DNA from: Enemella evansiae
GTDB lineage: Bacteria; Actinomycetota; Actinomycetes; Propionibacteriales; Propionibacteriaceae
Assembly: GCF_002250705.1 (NCBI RefSeq)
Contig: NZ_NMVP01000015.1
Span: forward strand, 1 to 51,502
Reading direction: 5' to 3'
DNA length: 51,502 nucleotides
The notes below the pieces were generated by a model, which was given only the letters and a program-made list of their open reading frames with translations, searched no databases and was not told the DNA's origin. Shown piece after piece: positions 7,481 through 16,733 of this stretch (position 1 is the first letter of the stretch; each line of letters begins with the position of its first letter). The position numbers were made by a program, and so were the translations under genes.

Positions 7481-8567
7481 GGCCCCGCAGATCCCCTCGA
7501 CACGGCCGCAGGCGGCCTACTCGGGGAACGAGGGAAGCACCCTCGCCGAGTTGACCACGCTGCGCGTCGGCGGTCCCGCACGCACCCTGGTCACCGCGAC
7601 CACCGAGGCCGAGCTGATCGCCGGGGTCCGCGACGCCGACGAGCGCGGCGAACCGGTGCTGCTGGTCGGCGGCGGTTCCAACCTGGTCGTCGCCGACGAG
7701 GGTTTCGCCGGCACCGTGATCCGGATCGCCACCCGCGGCATCGAGGTCGACTCCTCGGCCTGCGCGGGTGCGTTCGTGACCGTCGCCGCCGGCGAGGTCT
7801 GGGACGACCTCGTCGCCCGCGCGGTCACCGAGGGCTGGGTCGGCATCGAATGCCTGTCCGGCATCCCCGGGCTGGTCGGCGCCACCCCGATCCAGAACGT
7901 GGGGGCCTACGGCCAGGAGGTCTCGCAGACCATCGCCCGGGTCCGCACCCTCGACCGGACCACCGGCCAGGTGCGCACGTTCAGCAACGCCGACTGCGAT
8001 TTTTCCTACCGTCATTCGCGTTTCAAGGCCGAACCCGACCGCTGGGTGGTGCTCTCGGTGGCGTTCCAATTCGAGCTGGGCGACCTCTCGGCGCCGATCC
8101 GGTACGCCGAACTGGCGCGTCGGCTCGGGGTCGAGCCGGGCCAGCGGGTACCGGCCACCGACGCCCGGGAGGCTGTGCTCGCGCTGCGCCGCGGCAAGGG
8201 CATGGTCCTCGAACCGGGCGACCACGACACCTGGAGCGCCGGCTCGTTCTTCACCAACCCGATCCTGACCCTCGAGCAGGCGGCCGCGCTGCCCGACGAC
8301 GCGCCCCGCTATCCGGCGGGGGAGGGCCTGGTGAAGACCTCGGCCGCCTGGCTGATCGACCACGCCGGCTTCACCAAGGGCTTCGGCGCCGACGTCGGCA
8401 CCGGTGCCGCACAGCTCTCCAGCAAGCACACCCTGGCGCTCACCAACCGCGGCCGGGCCCGCGCCGCCGACGTGCTCGAACTGGCTCGCACCATCCGCGT
8501 CGGCGTCGAGGAACGCTTCGGCGTACGCCTGGTCAACGAGCCGGTGCTCGTCGGCTGCACGCTGTGA
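7473..8567 (+). CDS. murB: UDP-N-acetylmuramate dehydrogenase
   Basis: A 364-residue cytoplasmic flavoenzyme that reduces UDP-GlcNAc-enolpyruvate to UDP-MurNAc, the second step of peptidoglycan synthesis. Visible are the FAD motif LVGGGSNLVV, GIPGLVGATPIQNVGAYGQE, the Tyr/Arg segment FSYRHSRFK, the catalytic Ser in SAGSFFTNP and the C-terminal Glu in NEPVLVG. It starts at GTG 7473, overlapping hadB by 8 bp. The length fits the actinobacterial type I enzyme. Confidence 0.95.
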   Translation: MAEAPQIPSTRPQAAYSGNEGSTLAELTTLRVGGPARTLVTATTEAELIAGVRDADERGEPVLLVGGGSNLVVADEGFAGTVIRIATRGIEVDSSACAGAFVTVAAGEVWDDLVARAVTEGWVGIECLSGIPGLVGATPIQNVGAYGQEVSQTIARVRTLDRTTGQVRTFSNADCDFSYRHSRFKAEPDRWVVLSVAFQFELGDLSAPIRYAELARRLGVEPGQRVPATDAREAVLALRRGKGMVLEPGDHDTWSAGSFFTNPILTLEQAAALPDDAPRYPAGEGLVKTSAAWLIDHAGFTKGFGADVGTGAAQLSSKHTLALTNRGRARAADVLELARTIRVGVEERFGVRLVNEPVLVGCTL

Positions 8568-8590
8568 CGACCGAGAGGAGCAGGAACTCG

Positions 8591-10384
8591 ATGACCCGCC
8601 CCGTCAGCTACCAGGTCTGGGCACCCCGCGCCGAACGACTGCGACTGCGGCTCGACGGCACCGACCACCCGATGACCCGCGGTGCGGACGGCTGGTGGCA
8701 GCCCGCCGACCGGTTGCCGGAGAGCGCATTCGAGACCGGGCACGACTACGCGTACCTGATCGATGACAACCCGACCCCGCTGCCCGACCCGCGCAGCCGC
8801 TGGCAACCCGAGGGCGCTCACGGCCCCTCCCGCACCTTCGACCTGACCGACCACGAATGGGGTGACCACGCCTGGACCGGGCGGCAGCTCGCCGGGGGAG
8901 TGATCTACGAACTGCATCTCGGCACGTTCACCCCCGGCCCGGCTGGCGAGGGCGGTACCCTCGACAGCGCCATCGAACGCCTCGACCACCTGGTCGAGCT
9001 GGGCATCGACTTCGTCGAGCTGATGCCGGTGAACGAGTTCAACGGCGAGCACGGCTGGGGCTACGACGGCGTCGACTGGTACGCGGTGCACCACACCTAC
9101 GGGGGCCCCGCGGCGTACCAGCGGTTCGTCGACGCCTGCCACCAGCGCGGGCTCGGGGTGATCCAGGACGTCGTCTACAACCACCTCGGCCCGAGCGGGA
9201 ACTACCTGCCGCAGTTCGGCCCCTACCTCAAGGAGGGGGTGAACAACCCGTGGGGTGCGGCGATCAACCTGGACGGGGAGGACTCCGACCAGGTCCGCCG
9301 CTACATCATCGAGAACGCGCTGCTGTGGCTGGGGGAGATGCACGTCGACGGGTTGCGGCTGGACGCGGTGCACGCCCTCGGTGACGAGCGGGCCACGCAC
9401 CTGCTCGAGGAGATGGCGGTCGAGGTGGATGCGCTGAGCGCCTTCGTCGGCCGGCCGCTGTCGCTGATCGCCGAATCCGATCTGAACGATCCGCGGCTGA
9501 TCACCCCGCGGGAGGCCGGTGGCTATGGGCTGACCGGGCAGTGGAGCGATGACTTCCACCATGCGCTGCTCGCCAACCTGACCGGTGACGTCTCCGGTTA
9601 CTATGCCGATTTCGCCGGGCTGGGTTCGCTCGCCAAGGTGCTGGAGCAGGGCTTCTTCCACGACGGCACGATGTCCACCTTCCGCGGCCGCCGGCACGGT
9701 CGCCCGGTCGATCTGGCGCAGACCCCGACCTGGCGGTTCGTGGTCTGCTCCGACAACCACGACCAGATCGGCAACCGCCCCGACGGCAGCCGGCTCGCCA
9801 CCCGGCTGACCACCGACCAGCTGACGATCGCCGCGGCGCTGGTGCTGCTCGGCCCGTTCACCCCGATGATCTTCATGGGTGAGGAATGGGGGGCGTCCAC
9901 GCCGTGGGCGTTCTTCACCTCGCACCCCGAACCGGAGCTCGGCGAGGCGGTCAGCAAGGGCCGGCGCGCCGAGTTCGCCAAGATGGAATGGGGCAATGTC
10001 GAGGTACCCGACCCGCAGGCGGAGAGCACCTTCACCGACAGCATGCTCGACTGGTCCGAGGTGGCCGAGGGCCAGCACGCGGAGTTGTACGCCGCCTACC
10101 GCGACCTGATCCGGCTGCGGCGTACCCATCCCGAACTGAGCGACCCGCGATTCGCCTCGACCGCGGTCGCCTTCGACGACGCCGCGGGCTGGCTGCGGAT
10201 GACCCGCGGCGACCGGCTGACGATCGCGGTCAACTTCGGCGCGGAGCCGGCCTCGGTCCCGTTGGCCGGTGCCGCCGAGACGCTGTTCAGCAGCGGCGAG
10301 GTCGAGGTGGGCGAGGACGGGGTACGCCTGGGCGCGTGGTCGATCGTCCTGCTGGCGGCTGGGCCTTCGACGCTCATCGAGTAG
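8591..10384 (+). CDS. treZ: Malto-oligosyltrehalose trehalohydrolase
   Basis: A 597-residue GH13 enzyme that releases trehalose from maltooligosyltrehalose. There is an N-terminal beta-sandwich (SYQVWAPRAERLRL), then the TIM barrel with ELHLGTFTPGP, the nucleophile in DGLRLDAVHAL, the acid/base Glu in LIAESDLND and SDNHDQIGNR. These are the TreZ versions of the GH13 motifs. The ATG at 8591 follows GAGGAGCAGGAA. Its usual partners treX and treY are not in this window. The last residues (STLIE) and the TAG stop are supplied by a REP-like repeat, as in xth. Confidence 0.95.
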   Translation: MTRPVSYQVWAPRAERLRLRLDGTDHPMTRGADGWWQPADRLPESAFETGHDYAYLIDDNPTPLPDPRSRWQPEGAHGPSRTFDLTDHEWGDHAWTGRQLAGGVIYELHLGTFTPGPAGEGGTLDSAIERLDHLVELGIDFVELMPVNEFNGEHGWGYDGVDWYAVHHTYGGPAAYQRFVDACHQRGLGVIQDVVYNHLGPSGNYLPQFGPYLKEGVNNPWGAAINLDGEDSDQVRRYIIENALLWLGEMHVDGLRLDAVHALGDERATHLLEEMAVEVDALSAFVGRPLSLIAESDLNDPRLITPREAGGYGLTGQWSDDFHHALLANLTGDVSGYYADFAGLGSLAKVLEQGFFHDGTMSTFRGRRHGRPVDLAQTPTWRFVVCSDNHDQIGNRPDGSRLATRLTTDQLTIAAALVLLGPFTPMIFMGEEWGASTPWAFFTSHPEPELGEAVSKGRRAEFAKMEWGNVEVPDPQAESTFTDSMLDWSEVAEGQHAELYAAYRDLIRLRRTHPELSDPRFASTAVAFDDAAGWLRMTRGDRLTIAVNFGAEPASVPLAGAAETLFSSGEVEVGEDGVRLGAWSIVLLAAGPSTLIE

Positions 10385-10724
10385 GCAGCCGAGCGGAGCG
10401 AAGCGGAGCACGGTTGCCGTGTCGAGATGTACCGAGGGGCTGTGCGGCGGCCGGGCCTGATCGTGGCCGCTCTGACTTCGCGGCCTAACTCTCACTTCGC
10501 GGCTCGCATGCGGTCCGCAGAGTGGGAGTTGAGCCGCAGAGTGGGGAACGAGCGAGCGAGGAACGAGCGAAGACGAAGGGATCCGTGGCTTCGACTCGCT
10601 CCTTCGTCGCTCGCTCAGCCAGCGTGTGGGCTCCTTCGTCGCTCGCTCAGCCGTGTCGAGATGTACCGCTCATCTCGACACGCTCGCCCGGCTCCGCTTC
10701 GCTGCGCCGGGCGAGCTAGGAGCG
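10366..10724. repeat. REP-like repeat cluster filling the treZ-fadD gap
   Basis: The 351-bp gap 10385-10735 has no credible gene. It holds CGCTCATCGAGTAG (10373 on) with GTGTCGAGATG flanks at 10420 and 10653. A 22-bp direct repeat (CTCCTTCGTCGCTCGCTCAG plus CC) lies at 10599-10620 and 10631-10652. A REP hairpin is at 10669-10724, with arms GCTCGCCCGGC (10682-10692) and GCCGGGCGAGC (10706-10716). The last hairpin lies just past the fadD stop and could also end fadD transcription. Confidence 0.75.
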
Positions 10725-10735
10725 TGTGGGGTGGA

Positions 10736-12226
10736 TCAGAAGTCGATCTCGCGCTTGAGGATCTTGCCGGTCGGGCCCTTGGGGAGGGTGCCGAACTTCA
10801 GCTTCTGCGGATACTTGTACGCCGCCAGCTGGCCCTTCGCGAAATCGATGATCTCCTGCTCGGTCGCCTCCGCGCCCTCCTTGAGGGTGACCACGGCGGC
10901 GACCTCCTCGCCGACCTGCTCGTCGGGGATGCCGATCACCGCGGCCTCGGCGACCGCCGGATGGGTGTAGAGCACCTCCTCGATCTCGCGGGGATAGACG
11001 TTGAAGGCGTTGCGGATGATCATGTCCTTCTTGCGGTCGACGATGAAGTAGTAGCCCTCGTCGTCGCGGGTCGCCAGGTCACCGGTACGGAACCAGCCAT
11101 CGGCATCGATCGCCTCGGCGGTCTCCTCCGGCTTGCCCCAGTAGCCCTTCATCACGTTCTCGCCGCGGATCCAGATCTCGCCGACGGTGTCGGTCTCGTG
11201 CACCTCGTTGCCGTCGGCGTTCACCAGCTTCACCTCGACGCCGCGGATCGGCGTACCGATCGAACCGGGCTTGGCCGGCCGGTCGGGGTGGTTGAAGGTA
11301 GCCACCGGCGAGGTCTCCGAGAGGCCGTAACCCTCGAGCAGCTTGAAGTTCAGCGCCTGCTGCACCCCGTTGAGCACCTCGACCGGCAGCGAGGCGCCAC
11401 CTGAGGCGCCGAGTCGCAGTGTCGAGGTGTCGTGGTCCCCGCCCTTGCCGGCGGCGGCGAGCAGCCCCATGTACATCGTCGGTACGCCCATGAACAGCGT
11501 CACCCTGTCCTCGGCGATCATCCGCAGCGCCTCGGCCCCGTCGAAGCGGGGCAGCAGATCCAGGCAGGCGCCGCCGGCGACACCGGCGTTCATCGAACAG
11601 GTCTGGCCGAAGGAGTGGAACAGCGGCAGCCCGCCGAAGATCACGTCCTCGGTGCCGATGTCGAACAGCGTCTCCACGGTGGTCCGCACATTGGTGAGGA
11701 TGTTGTCGTGGCTCAGCTCGGCACCCTTGGGCCGGCCGGTGGTGCCGGAGGTGTAGAAGATGATCGCGGTGTCCGAGCCGTCCCGGTCCACCACCTCGCT
11801 GCGCGGCTCCAGCCCGCCCAGCTCCTTCTCGAACTCACCCGGGGTGACCACCCAGACCGGCGTACCCGTCTCCGACGCCGCCTCCTGGGCCGCCTCGGCG
11901 AACATCGCGAAGACCACCGCGGCCTTCGCGTCCGCATCGGTCCAGGTGTACGCCACCTCGCGACCCTTGAGCAGCGGGTTCATCGGCACCACCACCGCGC
12001 CCAGGCGCAGGATGCCGTAGTAGACGACCGGGAAGTAGGCGACATTGGGCATGGTCAGCGCCACATGGTCACCGGGGCCGATCCCCATCTCGGCCAGCCG
12101 GGCGGCGGCCCGGGAACTGGCGTCGTCGAGGGCGGCGTAGGTGAGGACGGTGTCGCCCTGCTTGACGGCGGGACGGTCGGGATCGCTTGCGGCGCGGTCT
12201 TTGAGCCAGGTTGCGATGTTCGGCAT
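10736..12226 (-). CDS. Acyl-CoA synthetase (AMP-forming), long-chain FadD type
   Basis: A 496-residue ANL-superfamily enzyme. It shows the P-loop-like FYTSGTTGRPKGAELSH (about residue 158), YGLSETSPVATFN, GWFRTGDLATRDDEGYYFIVDRKKDMI and the C-terminal catalytic Lys in GPTGKILKREID. Such enzymes activate fatty or related carboxylic acids to CoA thioesters. The chain-length preference cannot be read from sequence. It is transcribed alone, leftward. Its start lies 146 bp from the divergent FHA-like gene, and a REP hairpin follows its stop. Confidence 0.92.
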   Translation of the reverse strand: MPNIATWLKDRAASDPDRPAVKQGDTVLTYAALDDASSRAAARLAEMGIGPGDHVALTMPNVAYFPVVYYGILRLGAVVVPMNPLLKGREVAYTWTDADAKAAVVFAMFAEAAQEAASETGTPVWVVTPGEFEKELGGLEPRSEVVDRDGSDTAIIFYTSGTTGRPKGAELSHDNILTNVRTTVETLFDIGTEDVIFGGLPLFHSFGQTCSMNAGVAGGACLDLLPRFDGAEALRMIAEDRVTLFMGVPTMYMGLLAAAGKGGDHDTSTLRLGASGGASLPVEVLNGVQQALNFKLLEGYGLSETSPVATFNHPDRPAKPGSIGTPIRGVEVKLVNADGNEVHETDTVGEIWIRGENVMKGYWGKPEETAEAIDADGWFRTGDLATRDDEGYYFIVDRKKDMIIRNAFNVYPREIEEVLYTHPAVAEAAVIGIPDEQVGEEVAAVVTLKEGAEATEQEIIDFAKGQLAAYKYPQKLKFGTLPKGPTGKILKREIDF

Positions 12227-12239
12227 GTCGGGACTCTAC

Positions 12240-12372
12240 CGGTGGGTACCGCGCCGGCGCAGCGATTCACAAGTTGTTTGCGGGGGGTTTGCAAGGCTGA
12301 CCCCGGCGTGCCGCTAGCGTGACCCCGGTTGGGTCGATCGGCACGGCCTCGTGCCCGGCGAAGGGAATCGGA
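12240..12372 (+). promoter_or_regulatory. Promoter region of the FHA-like gene
   Basis: TTGCAA (12289-12294) and TAGCGT (about 12313-12318) have near-normal spacing and could be -35 and -10 boxes. Just upstream is ACAAGTTGT (a 9-bp palindrome), and GTTTGC occurs twice around a G-run. AAGGGA lies about 6 bp before GTG 12373. The boxes are a reading by eye. Confidence 0.35.
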
Positions 12373-13194
12373 GTGCTTCGAGTCGAATTGCGAATGGCCG
12401 GCATGCCCGCGGTGGTGCTCGGTTCGCAGGAATCACTGGTGTTCGGGCGTGCTCCGCATGCCAACCTGCCCGAGGACGACGGCGAGAACACGTTGCAGGT
12501 GACCACCCTGGCGCTGCCCGAGTCGACCCCGCACACCTCGCGGATCCTGGGCGAACTGGTGGTCGGTGACGACATCGTCCGCCTGCGCTGGCACGGCAGC
12601 ACCGAGGCCCAGCTCGCCAGTCTCTTCGAAGCGCCGGGTGGCGCGCGGCGGGTCACCCTGGTCAAGGGAATGACCGCGCTGCTCGACGAGGGTGAGAACA
12701 GCGTCACCGTGCTCCGCGGCCGGCAGGGGCTGCAGGCCAACCAGTTCGACGACCTGACCCTCGAGGTCAACGTCGGCGCGGCGCAGAACACCTCGAACTA
12801 CACCCCGCAGGCCGAGGACGACGTCGACATGACCGCGCCGGCGCCCAACCTGGGCAAGGGCACCAAGGAATGGTTCGTCGCGCTGGCACTGGCCGAGCCG
12901 TGGCTGGTCGGCGACGACTCCTATCCGCGGCCGCCGTCGAACCGGGAGATCTACGAGCGGGTGCTCGGCTGGCACGGGTACGCCTGGAACCTCGACCGAC
13001 CGCAGCGGGTCGACGACGCCATCCGGATCATCTCCCGGATCGCCTTCGGCCCCCGCGACGACCCGTTCGCCGGCGGCGGCACCAAGCGGGTCCAGAACGT
13101 GCGCTTCGCCATCGGCCGCCGCGCCGCCGAGGTACGCCTGGTGACCGCCGAGGATCTGGCCGAGGTGTACGCCAACGCCCGCAAGAAGGATTGA
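12373..13194 (+). CDS. FHA-like domain protein with C-terminal winged-helix-like domain
   Basis: A 273-residue protein from GTG 12373, chosen because AAGGGA precedes it. Residues 1-135 look like a degenerate FHA fold: VVLGSQESLVFGRAPHANL, a later TSRILGEL where SRRH is usual, then beta strands to LTLEVNVG. Residues about 155-270 (KEWFVALALAEPWL, PPSNREIYERVLGWHGY, VDDAIRIISRIAFGP) resemble the small winged-helix module found after FHA-like domains in actinobacterial kinase/phosphatase neighbourhoods. FHA domains bind phosphothreonine, so it may be a target or partner of the Ser/Thr kinase at 21565-23169. The loss of the canonical SRRH makes that binding uncertain. Confidence 0.6.
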   Translation: MLRVELRMAGMPAVVLGSQESLVFGRAPHANLPEDDGENTLQVTTLALPESTPHTSRILGELVVGDDIVRLRWHGSTEAQLASLFEAPGGARRVTLVKGMTALLDEGENSVTVLRGRQGLQANQFDDLTLEVNVGAAQNTSNYTPQAEDDVDMTAPAPNLGKGTKEWFVALALAEPWLVGDDSYPRPPSNREIYERVLGWHGYAWNLDRPQRVDDAIRIISRIAFGPRDDPFAGGGTKRVQNVRFAIGRRAAEVRLVTAEDLAEVYANARKKD

Positions 13195-13266
13195 GCGCGA
13201 GCCGCCAACAGGTGGCGAGCGTCGGCAAGAGCGGGGATTGGGCGCCCGGGCGCGAGCCGCCCAGAA

Positions 13267-13863
13267 TTACACACGGCGGGCGAGCTGCGGGTAGTCGATG
13301 ACGATGCCCTGGTCGTCGACGGTCAGTTCGCTGCGGAAGTCGCGGCGCTCGCTCTCGTAACGGACCCGGCCCGGGCCGGCCGACGCGTAGCGCTGCACCG
13401 ACGGGATCACCCGCAGTGAGGGCACCTCGATCCAGGCCATCGTCAGGGTCTGCTCGGGTACCTCGCCGCCGAGCAGACCGAGGCGGCGGATAGGCATCAC
13501 ATTGGTCAGCGGGCAGAGTCCGAGGTCGCAGTCGAGCGCGTCGGCGTACTCCACGTCACCGTCGAGGTCGCGGAGGGCCACGCCCTCCGGGTCGTCGGGC
13601 CCGCCCTCGACGAGCGTGCTGCTCGCCCAGTGGCCGGCGCCGTCGTGGGTGAGATCGAGGACCCGTCGCCAACGCGGACCGTACGCGGTGACGCGCATCC
13701 GCCGGGTGACCCAGCGGTCGTCGCATTCCAGCGACCAGGCCAGCGCGTGCCCGTCGCTGCGTTGGGTGCCGTGGGCGGTCAGGGTCGTGCCGATGATGTC
13801 GACGGTGGCGGTGTCGAGGCGGGTCGGATCGTCCTCGCCCTGCCAGATGATGCGGCGGCGCAT
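13267..13863 (-). CDS. Putative glycolipid-binding protein
   Basis: A 198-residue protein matching the putative glycolipid-binding family (PA1994-like). It starts RRIIWQGEDDPTRLDTATV, with LAWSLECDDRWVTRRMRV in the middle, then the strongly conserved DCDLGLCPLTNVMPIRRLGLL, VPSLRVIPSVQRYA and the C-terminal VDDQGIVIDYPQLA. The fold is a two-lobed beta barrel that encloses a hydrophobic ligand. The cellular role is unknown. It is encoded alone on the minus strand between two plus-strand genes of the kinase/MoxR module, with a 180-bp divergent promoter region shared with the propeller gene. Confidence 0.8.
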   Translation of the reverse strand: MRRRIIWQGEDDPTRLDTATVDIIGTTLTAHGTQRSDGHALAWSLECDDRWVTRRMRVTAYGPRWRRVLDLTHDGAGHWASSTLVEGGPDDPEGVALRDLDGDVEYADALDCDLGLCPLTNVMPIRRLGLLGGEVPEQTLTMAWIEVPSLRVIPSVQRYASAGPGRVRYESERRDFRSELTVDDQGIVIDYPQLARRV

Positions 13864-14043
13864 GGGATGAGGTTACGGGGCGGAAAAGAGGAAACTTCCG
13901 GCGCCGGGGACGGCGTGGCGGTGAGATTGCGGGTTGGCGACTGACCCATCGATCAGCGAAGATGGTCCCCGATTGGGGAAACCAGGTGGTAGTGAACCGG
14001 GTCCCGATCGGCTGACCATCTCAGGTGCGACGAGGGGAACACC

Positions 14044-16644
14044 GTGGGTCCTGGACTCTTCCGCAAGGCGGCGAACGTGCCGCGCGGGCGCACCATCGCC
14101 AACGCCTCGGCGGTCTCCGCCATCACCCTCGGCATCGTCGGTGTGATGCTCGGTACCGGCGTCGCCTCCACCGCCATCGGGGTCACCGACGGCGTCACCT
14201 GGCTGGCCGACCCCGCCACCGGTGAGGTGCTGCAGTACAACCCCTCGACCAAGCGGGTGGAGAAGTCCTACCAGGTCGGCCGGGCCGGTGATCCGATCCA
14301 GGTCGCCCAGGCCAACGGCGGCGTGGTGCTGCGCAACGGGCGTACCGGTGAGGTCGTCACCGTCGACATGGCGAACCCGGGCGCCGGCCGGCGTACCAGC
14401 GGTGACAAGGCCAAGGTCGTGATGGCCAGGGGCGTGATGGCCGTGGCGGACTCCGATCGCGGCACCATCACCCGGATCGACCCGGTCAAGGCCACCGATG
14501 TCGGCACCGCGTACCAGTTCGAGGGTGGTGAGCTGATCGGCGCGATCGCCGACGAGGACGGCACCATCTGGGCCGCCACCAGCGACGGCCAGCTGATCGG
14601 GCTGCGCTGGCAGGACAACGAGAACGGTTTCGTGAAGTCCGCCGGCCGCAAGCTGAAGGAACCGATCAATGCCGGTGCGGTGCTCAGCCCGCACCCCAAG
14701 GGCATCACGATGTTCGACTCGCGGTCCGGGGTGATCGCCCAGGCCGGTACCGGCCAGGACATCGAACTGCAGGAGAACCGGCTGATCGGCGCGGACCCGA
14801 CCGGTGTGGTCGGCCCCGCCGACCTGGTCCCGGCGACCCTGCCCGAGCAGGGTTCGGTGGTCGTGCTGGACCGCGGACGGCTGGCCCAGTATTCCACCAT
14901 CGGGATGGGCTGTGACCGCCCGATCGACCCGGCGGCGTTCAACGACGTGATCTATGTGGTCTGCCAGGGCCAGCAGAAGGTCATCCGGTTGACCCGCGAC
15001 GGCGCCTCGGCCGGCAAGGAGATCATGACCCCGGGCAAGGAGGACGCCCAGCCGGTCACCGACGAGGGTCGGCTGATGCTGAACGTGAACGGTGCCGAGG
15101 AGGGCATCGAGATCGACCGCAGCGGCGCCGATCAGCGCTTCGACCGGCGCGCCCGCGGTGGCGCCCAGTCGCTCGATGTGCAGGAGCCCAGCGAGGGTTC
15201 GGGGGCCTTGGTTGCCCGCGAGAACGCCCAACAGGACATGCAGGGTGAGCCCGGTCAGGGCAGCGGTGCCGGCGGTTCGGTGAACACCTCCCCGGATCAG
15301 TTCGACAACCGCGACGAGGTGGTACGCGGCAGCGGCTCGCGCGGCGAGGACACCGCCACCGATGCCAGCATCACCGTGCCCGGTGAGGACCAGATCAACC
15401 AGGACCGGGGCAACAACGGCCGGGGTCGCGGCGACAACAGCAACAACGACGGCCCGCTGCAGGACGACCCGACCAACGACAACGACGGTGGCGGCAGCGG
15501 CAGCAATCCCGGTACCGGCAACGACGACAGCGACAACGCTGGCGGTGGCAACGAGGACGGCAACGACAAGGGCGCCCAGGACAACGGGGACGACCCGGTG
15601 CCGGCGCCGGTCCCGACCGATGACGGCGGCCTGCCGGTGCCGGCGCCGACCGATCTCCCGACCGGCGGCCCGCTGCCGATCCCGAGCGTCCCGGGCGGTG
15701 CGCCGACCGGGCCGGGTGGCCCGACCGACGGCCCCACCGGTGGTCCGACGGATGGTCCCACCGACGGCCCGGGCAGCCGCGGCCCCAACCCGAGCGCTTC
15801 CGGCGTACCGACCGCATCGGCCAGTGGCCCGGCACCGAGCACCACCGCGCCGCCCACGACGACCAGGCCGCCGTCCACGACCACCAAGGCGCCGACGACG
15901 ACGAAGGCGCCCACGACCACCAAGGCGCCGACCACCACGAAGGCCCCGACGACCACCCGGCCGCCGACCCGTCGGTCGGCCACTCCGCTGCCGAAGTCTT
16001 CGCCGAAACCGAAGACGACGACCCCGGGGCCGCGGCTGACGGGCAAGGTCATCACGACGACCGCGACCAAGACCACCTCGCCGAAGCCGTCATCGGCCGC
16101 GGCCAGCGTGAGCAATGTGAGCGCGTCCGCGAGCGGGACGAGTGTGACGGTCAAGTTCAAGGCGACCGGTCAGAGCGTGCGCGTGGTCGTGGGCACCAAG
16201 GCGAAGGTGGTCAGCGCCTCCAGCACCTCGGCGACCCTGACGGGGCTCACATCGGGCAGGCACAACGTGACCGTGACCGCCACCAGCGGATCGACCTCCA
16301 AGTCGGCCAGCACGACCGTGACGGTCGGGGGTTCCACCTCGACCACCACCACGAAGAAGACGACGCCGCCCAGGACCACCACCAAGCCGGCCAGCAAGCC
16401 GCCGGCCGCGCCGACCGGCGTGAGCGGTACCCACACCGGGACCGGGGCGAACGTGCGGTGGAACAAGGTGGCCGGTGCCACCAAGTACATCGCCTACTGC
16501 AACGACGTCGGTGAGGTGAGCACCACGAGCACCTCCGCCACCGTCGGTTGCGGTCCCGATTCGAAGGGTCGGACCGTCAAGGTCGGCGTCAGGGCGGTCA
16601 ACGCGGCCGGTCAGTCCTCGGTGACCCAGGTCTGGGCCAAGTAG
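14044..16644 (+). CDS. Membrane-anchored beta-propeller protein with two fibronectin-III-like domains
   Basis: An 866-residue exported protein from GTG 14044 (GAGGGGAA upstream). Residues 22-46 are a hydrophobic signal or anchor. Residues about 48-345 have repeated blade-like motifs (GVTWLADPATGEVLQYNP, GTIWAATSDGQLIGL, DVIYVVCQGQQKVIRLTRDG), suggesting a PQQ/YVTN-like propeller. A long low-complexity stretch follows: Asn/Gly/Asp-rich to about 520, Pro/Gly-rich, then Thr/Pro-rich with four TTTKAP units (15882-15960). Two FnIII-like domains end the chain (about 660-745 and 783-866). This is a cell-surface design with the spacer probably crossing the wall. Its position before moxR-DUF58-transglutaminase suggests one functional module. 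The ligand is unknown. Confidence 0.75.
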   Translation: MGPGLFRKAANVPRGRTIANASAVSAITLGIVGVMLGTGVASTAIGVTDGVTWLADPATGEVLQYNPSTKRVEKSYQVGRAGDPIQVAQANGGVVLRNGRTGEVVTVDMANPGAGRRTSGDKAKVVMARGVMAVADSDRGTITRIDPVKATDVGTAYQFEGGELIGAIADEDGTIWAATSDGQLIGLRWQDNENGFVKSAGRKLKEPINAGAVLSPHPKGITMFDSRSGVIAQAGTGQDIELQENRLIGADPTGVVGPADLVPATLPEQGSVVVLDRGRLAQYSTIGMGCDRPIDPAAFNDVIYVVCQGQQKVIRLTRDGASAGKEIMTPGKEDAQPVTDEGRLMLNVNGAEEGIEIDRSGADQRFDRRARGGAQSLDVQEPSEGSGALVARENAQQDMQGEPGQGSGAGGSVNTSPDQFDNRDEVVRGSGSRGEDTATDASITVPGEDQINQDRGNNGRGRGDNSNNDGPLQDDPTNDNDGGGSGSNPGTGNDDSDNAGGGNEDGNDKGAQDNGDDPVPAPVPTDDGGLPVPAPTDLPTGGPLPIPSVPGGAPTGPGGPTDGPTGGPTDGPTDGPGSRGPNPSASGVPTASASGPAPSTTAPPTTTRPPSTTTKAPTTTKAPTTTKAPTTTKAPTTTRPPTRRSATPLPKSSPKPKTTTPGPRLTGKVITTTATKTTSPKPSSAAASVSNVSASASGTSVTVKFKATGQSVRVVVGTKAKVVSASSTSATLTGLTSGRHNVTVTATSGSTSKSASTTVTVGGSTSTTTTKKTTPPRTTTKPASKPPAAPTGVSGTHTGTGANVRWNKVAGATKYIAYCNDVGEVSTTSTSATVGCGPDSKGRTVKVGVRAVNAAGQSSVTQVWAK

Positions 16645-16733
16645 GACATTTCCGAATTGCGCCCCCGGCTGGCTAACGTGTGCCCGTCGTGCCCGCGGTG
16701 GGTGCGCCAGGCGAGCGGCGGAGGGAAACCCCG

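Noticed and set aside
10385..10735. Repeats that might be a CRISPR array
   Set aside because: Units are palindromic REP-like elements and a single 22-bp direct repeat with no regular spacers. No cas genes are near. I see no CRISPR anywhere in the window.
15880..15962. Tandem 18-bp repeats as a noncoding satellite
   Set aside because: They are in frame and encode the TTTKAP stalk of the surface protein.
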